From Paucibacter sp. B2R-40 (GTDB lineage Bacteria > Pseudomonadota > Gammaproteobacteria > Burkholderiales > Burkholderiaceae_C), in assembly GCF_025717555.1 (NCBI RefSeq), contig NZ_JAJIRP010000001.1, positions 248,001 through 312,000 on the forward strand: 64,000 nucleotides of DNA. Direction: 5' to 3'. Below are positions 15,285-24,355 of this stretch, piece by piece. Each line of letters starts with the position of its first letter. The first letter of the stretch is position 1. The notes beneath the pieces were generated by a model. The model had not been told where the DNA came from, ran no database searches, and worked only from the letters and a program-made list of their open reading frames with translations. The position numbers and the translations under genes were made by a program.

Positions 15285-16667
15285 ATGAAGGCTGCGCTTC
15301 CTGAGGCGCTGCTGCGGGCCCTGCAGCAGCGCTTCGGTGAGCGCTGCAACACCACGATGGCCATGCGCGAGCAGCATGGTCGGGATGAGTCGCCGTTCGA
15401 CGTCGCACCGCCCGACGCGGTGGTGTTTGCCGAGTCGGCCGACGAGGTCGCCTTCGTCGTCGGCCTGGCGCATCAGCAGCGAGTGCCCGTCATTCCCTAC
15501 GGCGCCGGCAGTTCGCTGGAAGGGCATTTGCTGGCGGTGCAGGGCGGCATCAGCCTGGATGTGTCGCGCATGCAGCGTATCTTGCAGGTGCATGCCGAGG
15601 ATCTGACCGTTACCGTGCAGGCCGGCGTGACCCGCAAGCAGCTCAATGAAGAGCTGCGCCATCAAGGCTTGTTCTTCCCCATCGACCCCGGCGCCGACGC
15701 GACCTTGGGCGGCATGGCCGCGACCCGCGCCAGCGGCACCAACGCCGTGCGCTACGGCACGATGCGCGAGAACGTACTGGGCCTGCAAGTGGTGACAGCC
15801 TCGGGCGAGGCGATTCGCACCGGCACGCGGGCGCGCAAGAGCAGCGCCGGCTATGACCTGACGCGCCTGTTCGTCGGCAGCGAGGGCACCTTGGGTGTGA
15901 TCACCGAGCTGGTGCTGCGCATCTACCCGCTGCCCGAGGCGGTATCGGCGGCGGTTTGCTTCTTCCCCAGCATTGACGCGGCGGTGCAGACCGCCATCCA
16001 GATCATCCAGGTCGGCGTGCCGATCGCGCGTTGCGAGCTGCTCGACGCGCATGCGATCCGTGCGGTCAATGCGCATGACAGATTAGGTCTGCGAGAGTTG
16101 CCGATGCTCTTGATGGAGTTTCACGGCAGCCCGGCAGGTGTCGCCGAGCAGGCGCAGCTGGTGCAAGAGATCGCGCGAGACTTGGGCGGGGAAGACTTTG
16201 ATTGGGCAACTACGCCGGAAGCCCGCAGCAAGCTGTGGGCCGCCCGCCATCACGCTTATCTGTCGGGCCTGCAGACCAAGCCCGGCTGCCGCAGCGTGAC
16301 CACCGACGTCTGCGTGCCGATCTCGCGCCTGGCCGAGATCATCGAGGCCTCGGTTGCCGAGGTCGAGGCGACAGGCCTGGCCTATTTCATCGTCGGCCAT
16401 GTCGGCGATGGCAACTTCCATATGGCCTATCTGATTGACCCTTTGATACCGGCCGAGCGCGAGACGGCCGAGCGCTTGAGCCATCAAATGGTGGCGCTGG
16501 CCCTGCGCCTGGAAGGCACTTGCAGCGGCGAGCACGGCGTCGGCCTGCACAAGCAGGGCTTTTTGATCGAGGAGGCGGGGGCGGGTGCGGTGGCTCTGAT
16601 GCGCAACATCAAGCAGGCGCTGGACCCGCACAACATCATGAACCCGGGCAAGATCTTTTCGATTTGA
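15285..16667 (+). CDS. GlcD-like FAD-linked oxidase (D-lactate/glycolate dehydrogenase type)
   Basis: A 460-residue FAD-binding oxidase of the GlcD/Dld2 family that oxidises 2-hydroxy acids such as D-lactate to 2-keto acids. The PCMH FAD domain is in residues about 35-215 (VPVIPYGAGSSLEGH, PGADATLGGMAATRASGTNA, GYDLTRLFVGSEGTLG), and the C-terminal domain has VGHVGDGNFH, the metal/substrate His motif, and GEHGVGLHK. The ATG at 15285 lies 8 bp after the acylase stop and gives a normal start; an open frame begins further upstream inside that gene. The two may share a message. Confidence 0.9.
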   Translation: MKAALPEALLRALQQRFGERCNTTMAMREQHGRDESPFDVAPPDAVVFAESADEVAFVVGLAHQQRVPVIPYGAGSSLEGHLLAVQGGISLDVSRMQRILQVHAEDLTVTVQAGVTRKQLNEELRHQGLFFPIDPGADATLGGMAATRASGTNAVRYGTMRENVLGLQVVTASGEAIRTGTRARKSSAGYDLTRLFVGSEGTLGVITELVLRIYPLPEAVSAAVCFFPSIDAAVQTAIQIIQVGVPIARCELLDAHAIRAVNAHDRLGLRELPMLLMEFHGSPAGVAEQAQLVQEIARDLGGEDFDWATTPEARSKLWAARHHAYLSGLQTKPGCRSVTTDVCVPISRLAEIIEASVAEVEATGLAYFIVGHVGDGNFHMAYLIDPLIPAERETAERLSHQMVALALRLEGTCSGEHGVGLHKQGFLIEEAGAGAVALMRNIKQALDPHNIMNPGKIFSI

Positions 16668-16685
16668 AATGACGTGGGGCTGGCT

Positions 16686-18284
16686 TCAAGCCGGCGGTGC
16701 CGCCACCGTCCAACGCTTGCTGACCTCGCCTCGGTCATCAACGCTCTCCAATTGCACGCCAAAACCCCACAGCCTGGCCACATGCTTGAGCACTTCCTGC
16801 GCGCTGTCGTGCAAGGGCCTGCCCATATGCTGGGTGTGGCGTAGGGTCAGTGAGCGATCACCGCGCAAATTGACGTTCCAGACCTGGATATTGGGCTCGC
16901 GTGTGCTCAGATCGTATTGACGCGACAAGGCCTCGCGCACATGCTGATAGCCGGCTTCGTCGTGGATGGCAGAGATCTCGTATTCGGATAATTTTTCGTC
17001 ATCCAGGATGGAAAAAAGGCGGAACTCACGCATCAGGTTCGGGCTCAGGTATTGGCCGATAAAGCTTTCATCCTTGAAGTTGCGCATCGCATGATCGATG
17101 GTGGGCAGCCAGTCGCCGCCGGCGATATCGGGGAACCAGCGCCGGTCTTCTTCGGTCGGCTTCTCGCAGATGCGCTTGATGTCGGTATACATCGCGAAAC
17201 CCAGCGCATAGGGATTCAGGTTCGCCATCGGCTGCTGCGCCACCACATTGGTGTGCGACTTCAGCCATTCGATCATCATGCCGTCGCTCAGATAGCCGTC
17301 GTCATACATTTGATTCAGCAGGCGGTGGTGCCAGAAGGTGGCCCAGCCCTCGTTCATCACTTGCGTCTGGCGCTGCGGGTAAAAGTACTGAGCGATCTTG
17401 CGTACGATGCGCACAATTTCCCGCTGCCAGGGTTCCAGCAGCGGCGCGCTCTTCTCGATGAAATAGAGGATGTTCTCCTGCGGCTCATCCGGGAAGCGCT
17501 GGGCCGCAGCGGCCTCGGCGGCTGCGTCAGCACGCTTGGGCAGGGTGCGCCAGATGTCATTGATCTGCTGCTGAGCATGAGCCTCGCGGTCGGCCACGCG
17601 GCTGCGCTCTTGCGCCAGCGAGAGCTTGGCGGGGCGGCGGTAGCGGTCAACCCCGTAAGACATCAGCGCATGGCAGGAATCGAGCACTTGTTCGACCTGC
17701 GAAATGCCGTGGCGCTGCTCGCATTCGGCGACGAAATTCTTGGCATAGACGAGGTAGTCAATGATGCTGGACGCATCGGTCCACATGCGGAACAGGTAGT
17801 TGCCCTTGAAGAAGCTGTTGTGCCCGTAGCAGGCGTGCGCGATCACCAGGGCCTGCATGGCCATGGTGTTTTCTTCCATCAAATAGGCGATGCAGGGGTC
17901 GGAGTTGATGACAATCTCATAGGCCAGGCCCATCTGGCCGCGCTTGTAATTGCGCTCGGTGGCGATGAACTCTTTGCCATAGCTCCAGTGGCGGTAATTG
18001 ACCGGCATGCCGACCGAGGCATAGGCATCCATCATCTGCTCAGCGGTGATGATCTCCAGCTGATTCGGGTAGGTGTCCAGGCCGTAGCGTTCGGCGGTGG
18101 CGCGAATGACGTCGTGGTATTCGTCGATCAGGCCAAAGGTCCAGTCGCTGGGCGAGGGCAGGGGGCTGGCGGGCCGGGGGCCGGCCGGCTTCATTTCCTT
18201 CAAGGCCGGTTTGCAACGGCGCCCGCCATAGTCATCGGTGCTGGGGGCAATCGCGCGGTGGCGGCGGTTTTCGATGTCGGTCAT
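16686..18284 (-). CDS. spoVR: SpoVR family protein (YcgB)
   Basis: A 532-residue SpoVR/YcgB homologue. Family-typical segments include YHDVIRATAERYGLDTYPNQ, WSYGKEF near residue 105, HACYGHNSFFKGNYLF, and NEGWATFWHH. SpoVR proteins are linked to spore cortex formation in Bacillus and to stress or stationary phase in proteobacteria; the biochemical activity is not settled. It is the last gene of the three-gene set yeaG-yeaH-spoVR, 42 bp after yeaH, an arrangement conserved across many proteobacteria. The N-terminal 45 residues are Pro- and charge-rich and probably disordered. Confidence 0.93.
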   Translation of the reverse strand: MTDIENRRHRAIAPSTDDYGGRRCKPALKEMKPAGPRPASPLPSPSDWTFGLIDEYHDVIRATAERYGLDTYPNQLEIITAEQMMDAYASVGMPVNYRHWSYGKEFIATERNYKRGQMGLAYEIVINSDPCIAYLMEENTMAMQALVIAHACYGHNSFFKGNYLFRMWTDASSIIDYLVYAKNFVAECEQRHGISQVEQVLDSCHALMSYGVDRYRRPAKLSLAQERSRVADREAHAQQQINDIWRTLPKRADAAAEAAAAQRFPDEPQENILYFIEKSAPLLEPWQREIVRIVRKIAQYFYPQRQTQVMNEGWATFWHHRLLNQMYDDGYLSDGMMIEWLKSHTNVVAQQPMANLNPYALGFAMYTDIKRICEKPTEEDRRWFPDIAGGDWLPTIDHAMRNFKDESFIGQYLSPNLMREFRLFSILDDEKLSEYEISAIHDEAGYQHVREALSRQYDLSTREPNIQVWNVNLRGDRSLTLRHTQHMGRPLHDSAQEVLKHVARLWGFGVQLESVDDRGEVSKRWTVAAPPA

Positions 18285-18326
18285 GTCAGCCCCTTATGCC
18301 TTGATGTAGCGGGTGAGTGCAGGCAC

Positions 18327-19610
18327 TCACTTAGCTGAACTTTCCTTCTTGAACAGATCCCGGAATACCGGATAGATTTGCGAGACTTCGGTGGCCTTGC
18401 GCATCGCAAAGTGGCGCACCTCCTGGCTGAGTTTGCTGTATTCGTCCCAGAGGTTTTGCTCCTGCTCGGCCACTTGCACATAGGCAAAGTAGCGGCACAG
18501 CGGCAGAATTTTGTCGGCCAGCAGTTCACGGCAGCGGCCGCTGTCGTGGTGCCAGTTGTCGCCGTCGCTGGCCTGTGCGCCGTAGATATTCCATTCGCTT
18601 CGCGGGTAGCGGGACTGGATGATTTCTTCCATCAAGACCAAGGCGCTCGACACCACGGTGCCGCCCGTTTCGGTGGCATGGAAGAAGTTTTGTTCATCGA
18701 CTTCTTGCGCCTGCGTGTGGTGGCGAATGAAGACGACGTCGATCTTCTCGTAATGCCGGGTCAGGAAGAGATAGAGCAGGATGAAGAAACGCTTGGACAG
18801 ATCCTTGCGGCCCTCGTCCATCGAGCCCGACACATCCATCAGGCAGAACATCACCGCGCGGCTGGTCGGCACCGGCACGCGCACCCGGTTGCGAAAGCGC
18901 AGATCGATCGGGTCAAGAAATGGGATAGCCTTGAGCCGCTGGCGCAGATGATTGATGCGCGCCTCCGTCTCCAACAACATGCGTTTAACCTCGTGGTCGG
19001 CCTGATTCTCATGTTTGAGCATGGCCAGTCGCTCTTCCAACTCCAGCAACTCGCGCCGCTTGTCGGTGCCCAGGGCGATGCGCCGGCCAAGCGCTCCGCG
19101 CATCGAGCGCACGATGTGCAGATTGGTCGGGTTGCCGTCGCCGGTGTAGCCGGCGCGGTGGGTCTTCCATTCGGGCGTGTCGGCGAGTTGGGTGCGCTCC
19201 AGATTGGGCAGGGCCAAGTCTTCAAAAAAGACCTGCATGAACTCCTCGCGGCTGAGGTGGAAGACGAAGTCGTCGTCGCCCTCACCGGAGTCGCTGGCCT
19301 GGCCGCCACCTTGACCTTGGCCGCCGCCCTTGGGCTTGGCGACGCGGTCACCTTTGACATGCTCAGTATTGCCGGGCCGCACTACCTCGCGCACACCGCC
19401 GTCACCATGGCCAAATACAGGCTCGCTCAAGTCCTTTTTCGGAATGTGCACATCCTCGCCACGCTGCAGATCGCGGATGCCGCGGCCATCGACGGCGCGC
19501 CGCACGGCTTCGCGCACCTGCTCTTTGTGGCGCTGAAGGAAGCGCTCCCGGTTGCCTATCGACTTGTTCTTGCCCGACAGGCGACGGTCGATGATTTGTT
19601 GTAGTGCCAT
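18327..19610 (-). CDS. yeaH: YeaH/YhbH family protein (DUF444, VWA-like)
   Basis: A 427-residue DUF444 protein, partner of the YeaG kinase in stress and nitrogen-starvation responses. The N-terminus (IIDRRLSGKNKSIGNRERFL) and the Gly/Gln-rich low-complexity linker near residue 95 are typical. A von Willebrand A-like MIDAS motif, DVSGSMDEGRK, and THETG-like HATETGGTVVSSAL lie in the C-terminal half. The ATG at 19610 was chosen over an upstream ATG at 19685 because the conserved N-terminus begins there and the longer frame would overlap yeaG. Confidence 0.92.
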   Translation of the reverse strand: MALQQIIDRRLSGKNKSIGNRERFLQRHKEQVREAVRRAVDGRGIRDLQRGEDVHIPKKDLSEPVFGHGDGGVREVVRPGNTEHVKGDRVAKPKGGGQGQGGGQASDSGEGDDDFVFHLSREEFMQVFFEDLALPNLERTQLADTPEWKTHRAGYTGDGNPTNLHIVRSMRGALGRRIALGTDKRRELLELEERLAMLKHENQADHEVKRMLLETEARINHLRQRLKAIPFLDPIDLRFRNRVRVPVPTSRAVMFCLMDVSGSMDEGRKDLSKRFFILLYLFLTRHYEKIDVVFIRHHTQAQEVDEQNFFHATETGGTVVSSALVLMEEIIQSRYPRSEWNIYGAQASDGDNWHHDSGRCRELLADKILPLCRYFAYVQVAEQEQNLWDEYSKLSQEVRHFAMRKATEVSQIYPVFRDLFKKESSAK

Positions 19611-19654
19611 GGCGCTCACGAAGTTTTGTATGTCCTCTTGAGGTGAGTCCCTAA

Positions 19655-21577
19655 CTACGAACTTTTGCGCACCCTCAAATACCACTCACACAGCAGCCGC
19701 ACCTGCTTGGCCGTGTAGCCCTTGTCGACCATGCGCTGGACGAAGTTCTCATGCTTTTTGGCTTCGTCCGCGCTGGCTTTGGCGTTGAAGCTGATAACGG
19801 GCAGCAACTCCTCGGTGTTGGAGAACATCTTTTTCTCGATCACCGTGCGCAGCTTTTCATAGCTGGTCCAAGACGCATTTTTCCCGCCATTATTGGCGCG
19901 CGCACGCAGTACGAAGTTGACGATCTCGTTGCGGAAGTCTTTCGGGTTACTGATGCCGGCGGGCTTCTCGATCTTCTCCAACTCGGCGTTCAGGGCCGAG
20001 CGGTCAAACACTTCTCCGGTGTCGGTGTCGCGGTATTCCTGATCCTGAATCCAGTAATCTGCATAGGTGACGTAGCGGTCGAAGATGTTCTGCCCATACT
20101 CGCTATAACTCTCCAGATAAGCGGTCTGAATCTCCTTGCCGATGAACTCGGCATAGCGCGGTGCCAGATTCTCTTTGATGAAGCCGACGTACTTGGTTTC
20201 GGTCTCGGTCGGGAATTGCTCGCGTTCGATCTGCTGCTCCAGCACATACATCAGATGCACCGGGTTGGCAGCCACCTCGGAGGAATCGAAGTTGAAGACC
20301 TTGGAGAGAATCTTGTAGGCGAAGCGGGTCGAGATGCCGCTCATGCCTTCGTCGACGCCGGCGTAGTCGCGGTACTCCTGGTAGCTCTTGGCCTTGGGGT
20401 CGGTGTCCTTCAGGCTCTCGCCGTCATAGACCAGCATCTTCGAATACAAGGACGAGTTTTCCGGCTCCTTCAGGCGTGTCAGGATGGCGAACTGGCTCAT
20501 CATCTTCAGCGTCCCCGGTGCGCATTTGGCAAACACCAGCGAGGAGCCGCGGATCAGCTTCTCGTAGATCTTGACCTCTTCGCTAACGCGCAGACAGTAC
20601 GGCACCTTGACGATATAGATGCGGTCCAGGAAGGCCTCGTTGTTCTTGTTATTGCGGAAGGTTTTCCATTCGCTCTCATTGCTGTGGGCCAGCACGATGC
20701 CGTCGAAGGGGATGGCACCGAAGCCTTCGGTGCCTTTGTAATTGCCCTCCTGCGTGGCGGTCAGCAGCGGATGCAGCACCTTGATCGGCGCCTTGAACAT
20801 CTCAACGAATTCCAGCAGACCTTGGTTAGCCAGGCAAAGGCCACCGGAGTAGCTGTAGGCATCCGGGTCGTCTTGCGAAAAGGTCTCGAGCTTGCGGATA
20901 TCGACCTTGCCGACCAGCGAGGAGATGTCCTGGTTGTTCTCGTCACCCGGCTCGGTCTTTGAGATGCCGACCTGCTTGAGCACGCTGGGGTAGCGCTTGA
21001 CCACCTTGAAGCGGCGGATATCGCCGCCGAATTCCTCCAGCCGTTTGACTGCCCAGGGGCTCAGGATGCGGTTCAGGTAGCGGCGCGGAATGCCGTATTC
21101 CTGCTCCAACAAATGGCCGTCCTCGGCTGCGTCAAACAGGCCCAGCGGCGACTCATTGACCGGCGAGCCTTGCAGCGCATAGAAGGGCACTTGCTCCATC
21201 AACTGTTTCAGGCGCTCGGCAATCGAGCTCTTACCGCCGCCGACCGGACCCAGCAAGTAGAGGATCTGCTTCTTTTCTTCCAGGCCTTGGGCCGCGTGGC
21301 GGAAGTAGCTAACGACTTGTTCAATCGCCTCTTCGAGCCCATAAAACTCCGCGAAGGCAGGGTAGATTTTGATCGTCTTGTTGGCAAACAGACGCGACAG
21401 CCGCGTGTCATTGCGGGTGTCAATCATTTGGGGCTCACCGATGGCCTGGAGCATGCGCTCGGGCGCGGTAGCGTAGGTGATGGGGTTGCGTTTGCACTCG
21501 GCGAGGTAATCCTCCAGCGAGAGTTCTTCAACGCGAGTGCGCTCGTAGCGAGCGGTGAAACTGCTGATCACGTCCAT
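19655..21577 (-). CDS. yeaG: PrkA/YeaG family serine protein kinase
   Basis: A 640-residue AAA-type protein with a PrkA kinase C-terminus. The P-loop GPVGGGKSS lies near residue 110 and the AAA domain continues to about residue 380. In E. coli YeaG is induced by stationary phase and nitrogen stress and acts with YeaH. The protein keeps family signatures SPWAVKRLEEF, HSNESEWKTF and DEGMSGISTRF. It opens the yeaG-yeaH-spoVR operon after GGAG at about 9 nt. The 313-bp upstream region should carry its stress promoter, but I could not assign a sigma factor. Confidence 0.94.
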   Translation of the reverse strand: MDVISSFTARYERTRVEELSLEDYLAECKRNPITYATAPERMLQAIGEPQMIDTRNDTRLSRLFANKTIKIYPAFAEFYGLEEAIEQVVSYFRHAAQGLEEKKQILYLLGPVGGGKSSIAERLKQLMEQVPFYALQGSPVNESPLGLFDAAEDGHLLEQEYGIPRRYLNRILSPWAVKRLEEFGGDIRRFKVVKRYPSVLKQVGISKTEPGDENNQDISSLVGKVDIRKLETFSQDDPDAYSYSGGLCLANQGLLEFVEMFKAPIKVLHPLLTATQEGNYKGTEGFGAIPFDGIVLAHSNESEWKTFRNNKNNEAFLDRIYIVKVPYCLRVSEEVKIYEKLIRGSSLVFAKCAPGTLKMMSQFAILTRLKEPENSSLYSKMLVYDGESLKDTDPKAKSYQEYRDYAGVDEGMSGISTRFAYKILSKVFNFDSSEVAANPVHLMYVLEQQIEREQFPTETETKYVGFIKENLAPRYAEFIGKEIQTAYLESYSEYGQNIFDRYVTYADYWIQDQEYRDTDTGEVFDRSALNAELEKIEKPAGISNPKDFRNEIVNFVLRARANNGGKNASWTSYEKLRTVIEKKMFSNTEELLPVISFNAKASADEAKKHENFVQRMVDKGYTAKQVRLLCEWYLRVRKSS

Positions 21578-21890
21578 GCTGAGCTCCTGTCAAGCCCCGT
21601 CCAAACCAAGGCACCCGTTTGCCTTGGGATTTCAGGGAAGTTGTGATGGCGTCCCGGCCGCGACCGCCTGTCGAAACAGGGGCGTCATCAGAGCTTTCCG
21701 TGCATTTCTTTCGTGCTTCTCAGCCTTGAACAGAGCTTGCTACTTGAGCGCGCAAGTCAAACCAAGAATAAGCCTGCACTTGAGGTGCTTTCAAGCATAT
21801 TCAAGTGAGCAGCCTTGGCTCAATGCTACGCCGATTTTGCTTGGCGCGGGGGGCATGACCTGACCCCCAAACCCTAGGAGCTTTTGCTGC
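21578..21890. other. Gene-free region between parB and yeaG
   Basis: About 310 bp with no credible reading frame. It must hold the yeaG promoter and the 3' end of the parB message. Visible items are a small hairpin, CCTGT (21667-21671) with ACAGG (21676-21680) around CGAA, and the short element CCTGACCCC at 21859-21867, which recurs in two other intergenic regions. No clear -10/-35 or -24/-12 promoter stood out. Confidence 0.5.
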
Positions 21891-22802
21891 TTATTGAGGG
21901 CCGCGCAGCCGGTCGATCAAACCGTTGAGCTCGTCAAGCGATGCAAACTGAATGGACAGTTCGCCCTGTTCGCCGCGCTTGGTGCGCTTCTTGACGCGGA
22001 CTTCGACCACTGCCGTGAGCAGATCCGACAACTCTTCTTCCAAGCGTAGCAGGTCGCGGCTCTTGTCGTTCTTGGCGCGCAGCAAGGTTGTTTGGCGGCC
22101 CACACCTTGGCGTGCGACCATTTTCTCGGCCTCGCGCACGCTGAGTTTTTTGGCCGCAATTTCGGTCGCGCAGGTGATCTGGTGGGCGCCGTCCAAGGGC
22201 AGCAGCGCGCGAGCGTGACCCATATCAATATCGCCGGCCATCAGCATGTTTTGCACAGGCTCCACCAGTTGCAGCAGACGCAGCAAATTGCTGGCGGCAC
22301 TGCGCGAGCGGCCGACCGCTTGCGCGGCTTGCTCATGCGTCAAATGGAATTCGCTGACCAGGCGCTGCAGGCCCTGCGCTTCTTCGAGTGGGTTGAGGTC
22401 TTCGCGCTGAATGTTCTCGATCAAGGCCATCGCGGCGGCGGCCTCGTCGGGCACCGCTTTGACCAGTACCGGCACTTCGCGCAGACCGGCCAATTGTGCG
22501 GCGCGGAAGCGCCGTTCGCCGGCGATGATCTCGTAACGCACCTCGCTCAAGTCCGAAGGCGGTTTGATCGGCCGCACCAGAATCGGCTGCATGATGCCTT
22601 GCGCCTTGATGCTCTCGGCCAGCTCATACAGCGAGCCCTCATCCATGCGCGTGCGTGGCTGATACTTGCCGGCCTGCATCTGCTCGAGCCGCAAGGCGTT
22701 AGGGGCGCCTTCGCGGGCTGCTGCTGCGTCTGAATCGCTGACGGTGGGGCCTAAGAGTGCTTCCAAGCCGAGGCCGAGGCCTTTGAGTTTTTTGGTGACC
22801 AT
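21891..22802 (-). CDS. parB: Chromosome-partitioning protein ParB
   Basis: A 303-residue ParB that binds parS and spreads as a CTP-dependent clamp to organise the origin region. After MVTKKLKGLGLGLEALLG, the N-terminal CTPase domain shows GERRFRAAQLAGL and ENIQREDLNPLEEAQ; the helix-turn-helix (LTHEQAAQAVGRSRSAASNLLRLL) follows, then a C-terminal dimer domain. The ATG at 22802 gives the normal N-terminus; the frame is open far upstream but overlaps the hydrolase gene. Three canonical parS sites lie at 26.0-27.2 kb. It is not adjacent to parA, which is 2.3 kb to the right. Confidence 0.95.
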   Translation of the reverse strand: MVTKKLKGLGLGLEALLGPTVSDSDAAAAREGAPNALRLEQMQAGKYQPRTRMDEGSLYELAESIKAQGIMQPILVRPIKPPSDLSEVRYEIIAGERRFRAAQLAGLREVPVLVKAVPDEAAAAMALIENIQREDLNPLEEAQGLQRLVSEFHLTHEQAAQAVGRSRSAASNLLRLLQLVEPVQNMLMAGDIDMGHARALLPLDGAHQITCATEIAAKKLSVREAEKMVARQGVGRQTTLLRAKNDKSRDLLRLEEELSDLLTAVVEVRVKKRTKRGEQGELSIQFASLDELNGLIDRLRGPQ

Positions 22803-22816
22803 CTTGCAATTGTCCC

Positions 22817-23356
22817 TTACTCGAGCAAGCCCGCCAGCAGCGCTTGGCCGGCGGGCCAGTCGCCGAGCTTTGAGGCCGTGTTCAGGTGCCCCAACGGCCC
22901 TGCCGCGACCAGTCGACAACCCCAATTGGCGGCCATCTGCGCGCCTCGCTCGAAAGCACAAAAAGGGTCATCGCTGCTGATCACGGCGATCGAGGGGAAG
23001 GGCAGACGCTGGCGGCGAATGGGCCGCCAGTTATGCAACTGCGGCGGCATATCAGCCGCCTCGGTGTCGGGCGGTGCCACCAGCAGCGCGCCGCTCACGC
23101 GATGACCATGCTTCGAATGCTCCGCCCAGCTGGCGACCAATTGGCAGCCGAGCGAATGGGCCACCAGGACGGCCGGGCGCTCGTCGGCCAGCAAAACTTC
23201 GTCCAGGCGCGCCATCCAATCGCCGCGCCTCGGCCAGTCCCAGTCGGCCTGTTCGACCCGCTCGTAGCCAAATTTCTGCTCCCACAGGCTTTGCCAATGT
23301 TCAGGGTCGGAGTTCAACCAGCCGGGCAGTAAGAGGACGCGTCGCAGGTCTTTCAT
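22817..23356 (-). CDS. RBBP9/YdeN-type serine hydrolase
   Basis: A 179-residue alpha/beta hydrolase of the small RBBP9 family. The nucleophile elbow AHSLGC lies near residue 67, an Asp region (SSDDPFC) near residue 127, and a late His in GHLN near residue 156. Family members are serine hydrolases of uncertain substrate. It sits between parB (14 bp downstream) and the divergent argC gene, so it may drive parB transcription from the same message. That is unusual, because parB is normally preceded by parA. Confidence 0.87.
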   Translation of the reverse strand: MKDLRRVLLLPGWLNSDPEHWQSLWEQKFGYERVEQADWDWPRRGDWMARLDEVLLADERPAVLVAHSLGCQLVASWAEHSKHGHRVSGALLVAPPDTEAADMPPQLHNWRPIRRQRLPFPSIAVISSDDPFCAFERGAQMAANWGCRLVAAGPLGHLNTASKLGDWPAGQALLAGLLE

Positions 23357-23407
23357 CGGCTTGCCTTAAGATTTCGGTTCTTTGAATTTGATTGTGCTGG
23401 AGAGATC

Positions 23408-24349
23408 ATGACTTACGCTGTTTTTGTGGACGGACAAGAGGGTACGACAGGGCTGCGTATTCATGAATATCTGGCGGCGCGCAAGGACGTGGAAGTGCTG
23501 CGCATTGACGCCGACAAACGCAAGGACGCGGCCGAGCGCGCGCGCTTGCTCAACGCCGCTGACGTGGCTTTTCTGTGCCTGCCCGACGCTGCTTCACGTG
23601 AAGCAGCCGCGATGATCAGCAACCCCAATACCTGCTTGATCGACGCAAGCACCGCGCACCGCACTGTTCCCGGCTGGGCCTTTGGCCTGCCCGAATTGGC
23701 CAAGGGTCAGCGCGACAAGCTGCGTGCCGCCAAACGGATCTCCAACCCCGGCTGCCATGCCTCTGCCTTCATCCTGGCCTTGCGCCCGCTGGTGGACGCC
23801 GGATTGCTGAGCCCACAGGCGCTGGTTTCGGCCACGTCCATAACGGGTTACTCGGGCGGCGGAAAAAGCATGATCGCCGAATATGAGGCTGGCGGCAATG
23901 CGGCCCTGCAGGCGCCGCGCCCCTATGCGCTGGGGCTCGCGCACAAGCATCTGCCTGAGATGATGAATTACACCGGCTTGGCTCATGCGCCGGTCTTCAT
24001 GCCTATCGTCGGCAGCTTCTACAAGGGCCTGTGCGTGAGCGTGCCGCTGCATCTGAGTCAGCTGCGCGCGGGCGCCCGCGCCGAAGATGTGCAGCAGGCC
24101 TTGGCTGCGCATTACGAAGGTGAGCGTTTCATCCGCGTGATGCCGCTGCGCGATGCGGCGACGCTGGAGAGCGGTTTCTTCGATGTGCAGGCCTGCAATG
24201 ACACCAACCGGGTCGACCTGTTCGTGTTCGGCTCAGAGACCCAAATCCTGGTGATGGCTCGCCTGGATAACCTCGGCAAGGGCGCCAGCGGGGCCGCTGT
24301 GCAGTCGATGAACGTGCACCTAGGCCTCGATGAGGCTCTGGGTCTTTAA
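23408..24349 (+). CDS. argC: N-acetyl-gamma-glutamyl-phosphate reductase, type 2
   Basis: A 313-residue ArgC that reduces N-acetylglutamyl phosphate to the semialdehyde with NADPH, the third step of arginine synthesis. The shorter type-2 form is recognisable by the N-terminus [18 protein letters not shown], the catalytic Cys in [10 protein letters not shown], and the [10 protein letters not shown] loop. GGAGAG precedes the ATG. No other arg gene is close. It stands on the opposite strand between the par genes, and a parS-like palindrome lies in its codons 61-66, encoding Ser-Arg-Glu. Confidence 0.95.
   Translation: MTYAVFVDGQEGTTGLRIHEYLAARKDVEVLRIDADKRKDAAERARLLNAADVAFLCLPDAASREAAAMISNPNTCLIDASTAHRTVPGWAFGLPELAKGQRDKLRAAKRISNPGCHASAFILALRPLVDAGLLSPQALVSATSITGYSGGGKSMIAEYEAGGNAALQAPRPYALGLAHKHLPEMMNYTGLAHAPVFMPIVGSFYKGLCVSVPLHLSQLRAGARAEDVQQALAAHYEGERFIRVMPLRDAATLESGFFDVQACNDTNRVDLFVFGSETQILVMARLDNLGKGASGAAVQSMNVHLGLDEALGL
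23588..23607. promoter_or_regulatory. parS-like palindrome within argC
   Basis: GCTGCTTCACGTGAAGCAGC is a perfect 20-bp palindrome. Its 16-bp core TGCTTCACGTGAAGCA differs from TGTTTCACGTGAAACA only at positions 3 and 14. It may be a weaker ParB site; it could also be chance within a coding run of Ala codons. Confidence 0.5.
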
Positions 24350-24355
24350 AGCGAA

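Noticed and set aside
13733-15364. A 543-codon open frame on the minus strand opposite the acylase gene, and similar long antisense frames elsewhere (for example 41281-42714 + and 1737-2816 -).
   Set aside because: High-GC genes leave long open frames on the other strand. These have no signal, motif or ribosome-binding site, and their composition mirrors the true gene.
21730-21790. A possible sigma-54 promoter for yeaG around TTGGTTTGACTTGC on the minus strand.
   Set aside because: The GG and GC elements are not spaced by ten bases with a good -12 sequence, so it does not meet the consensus.
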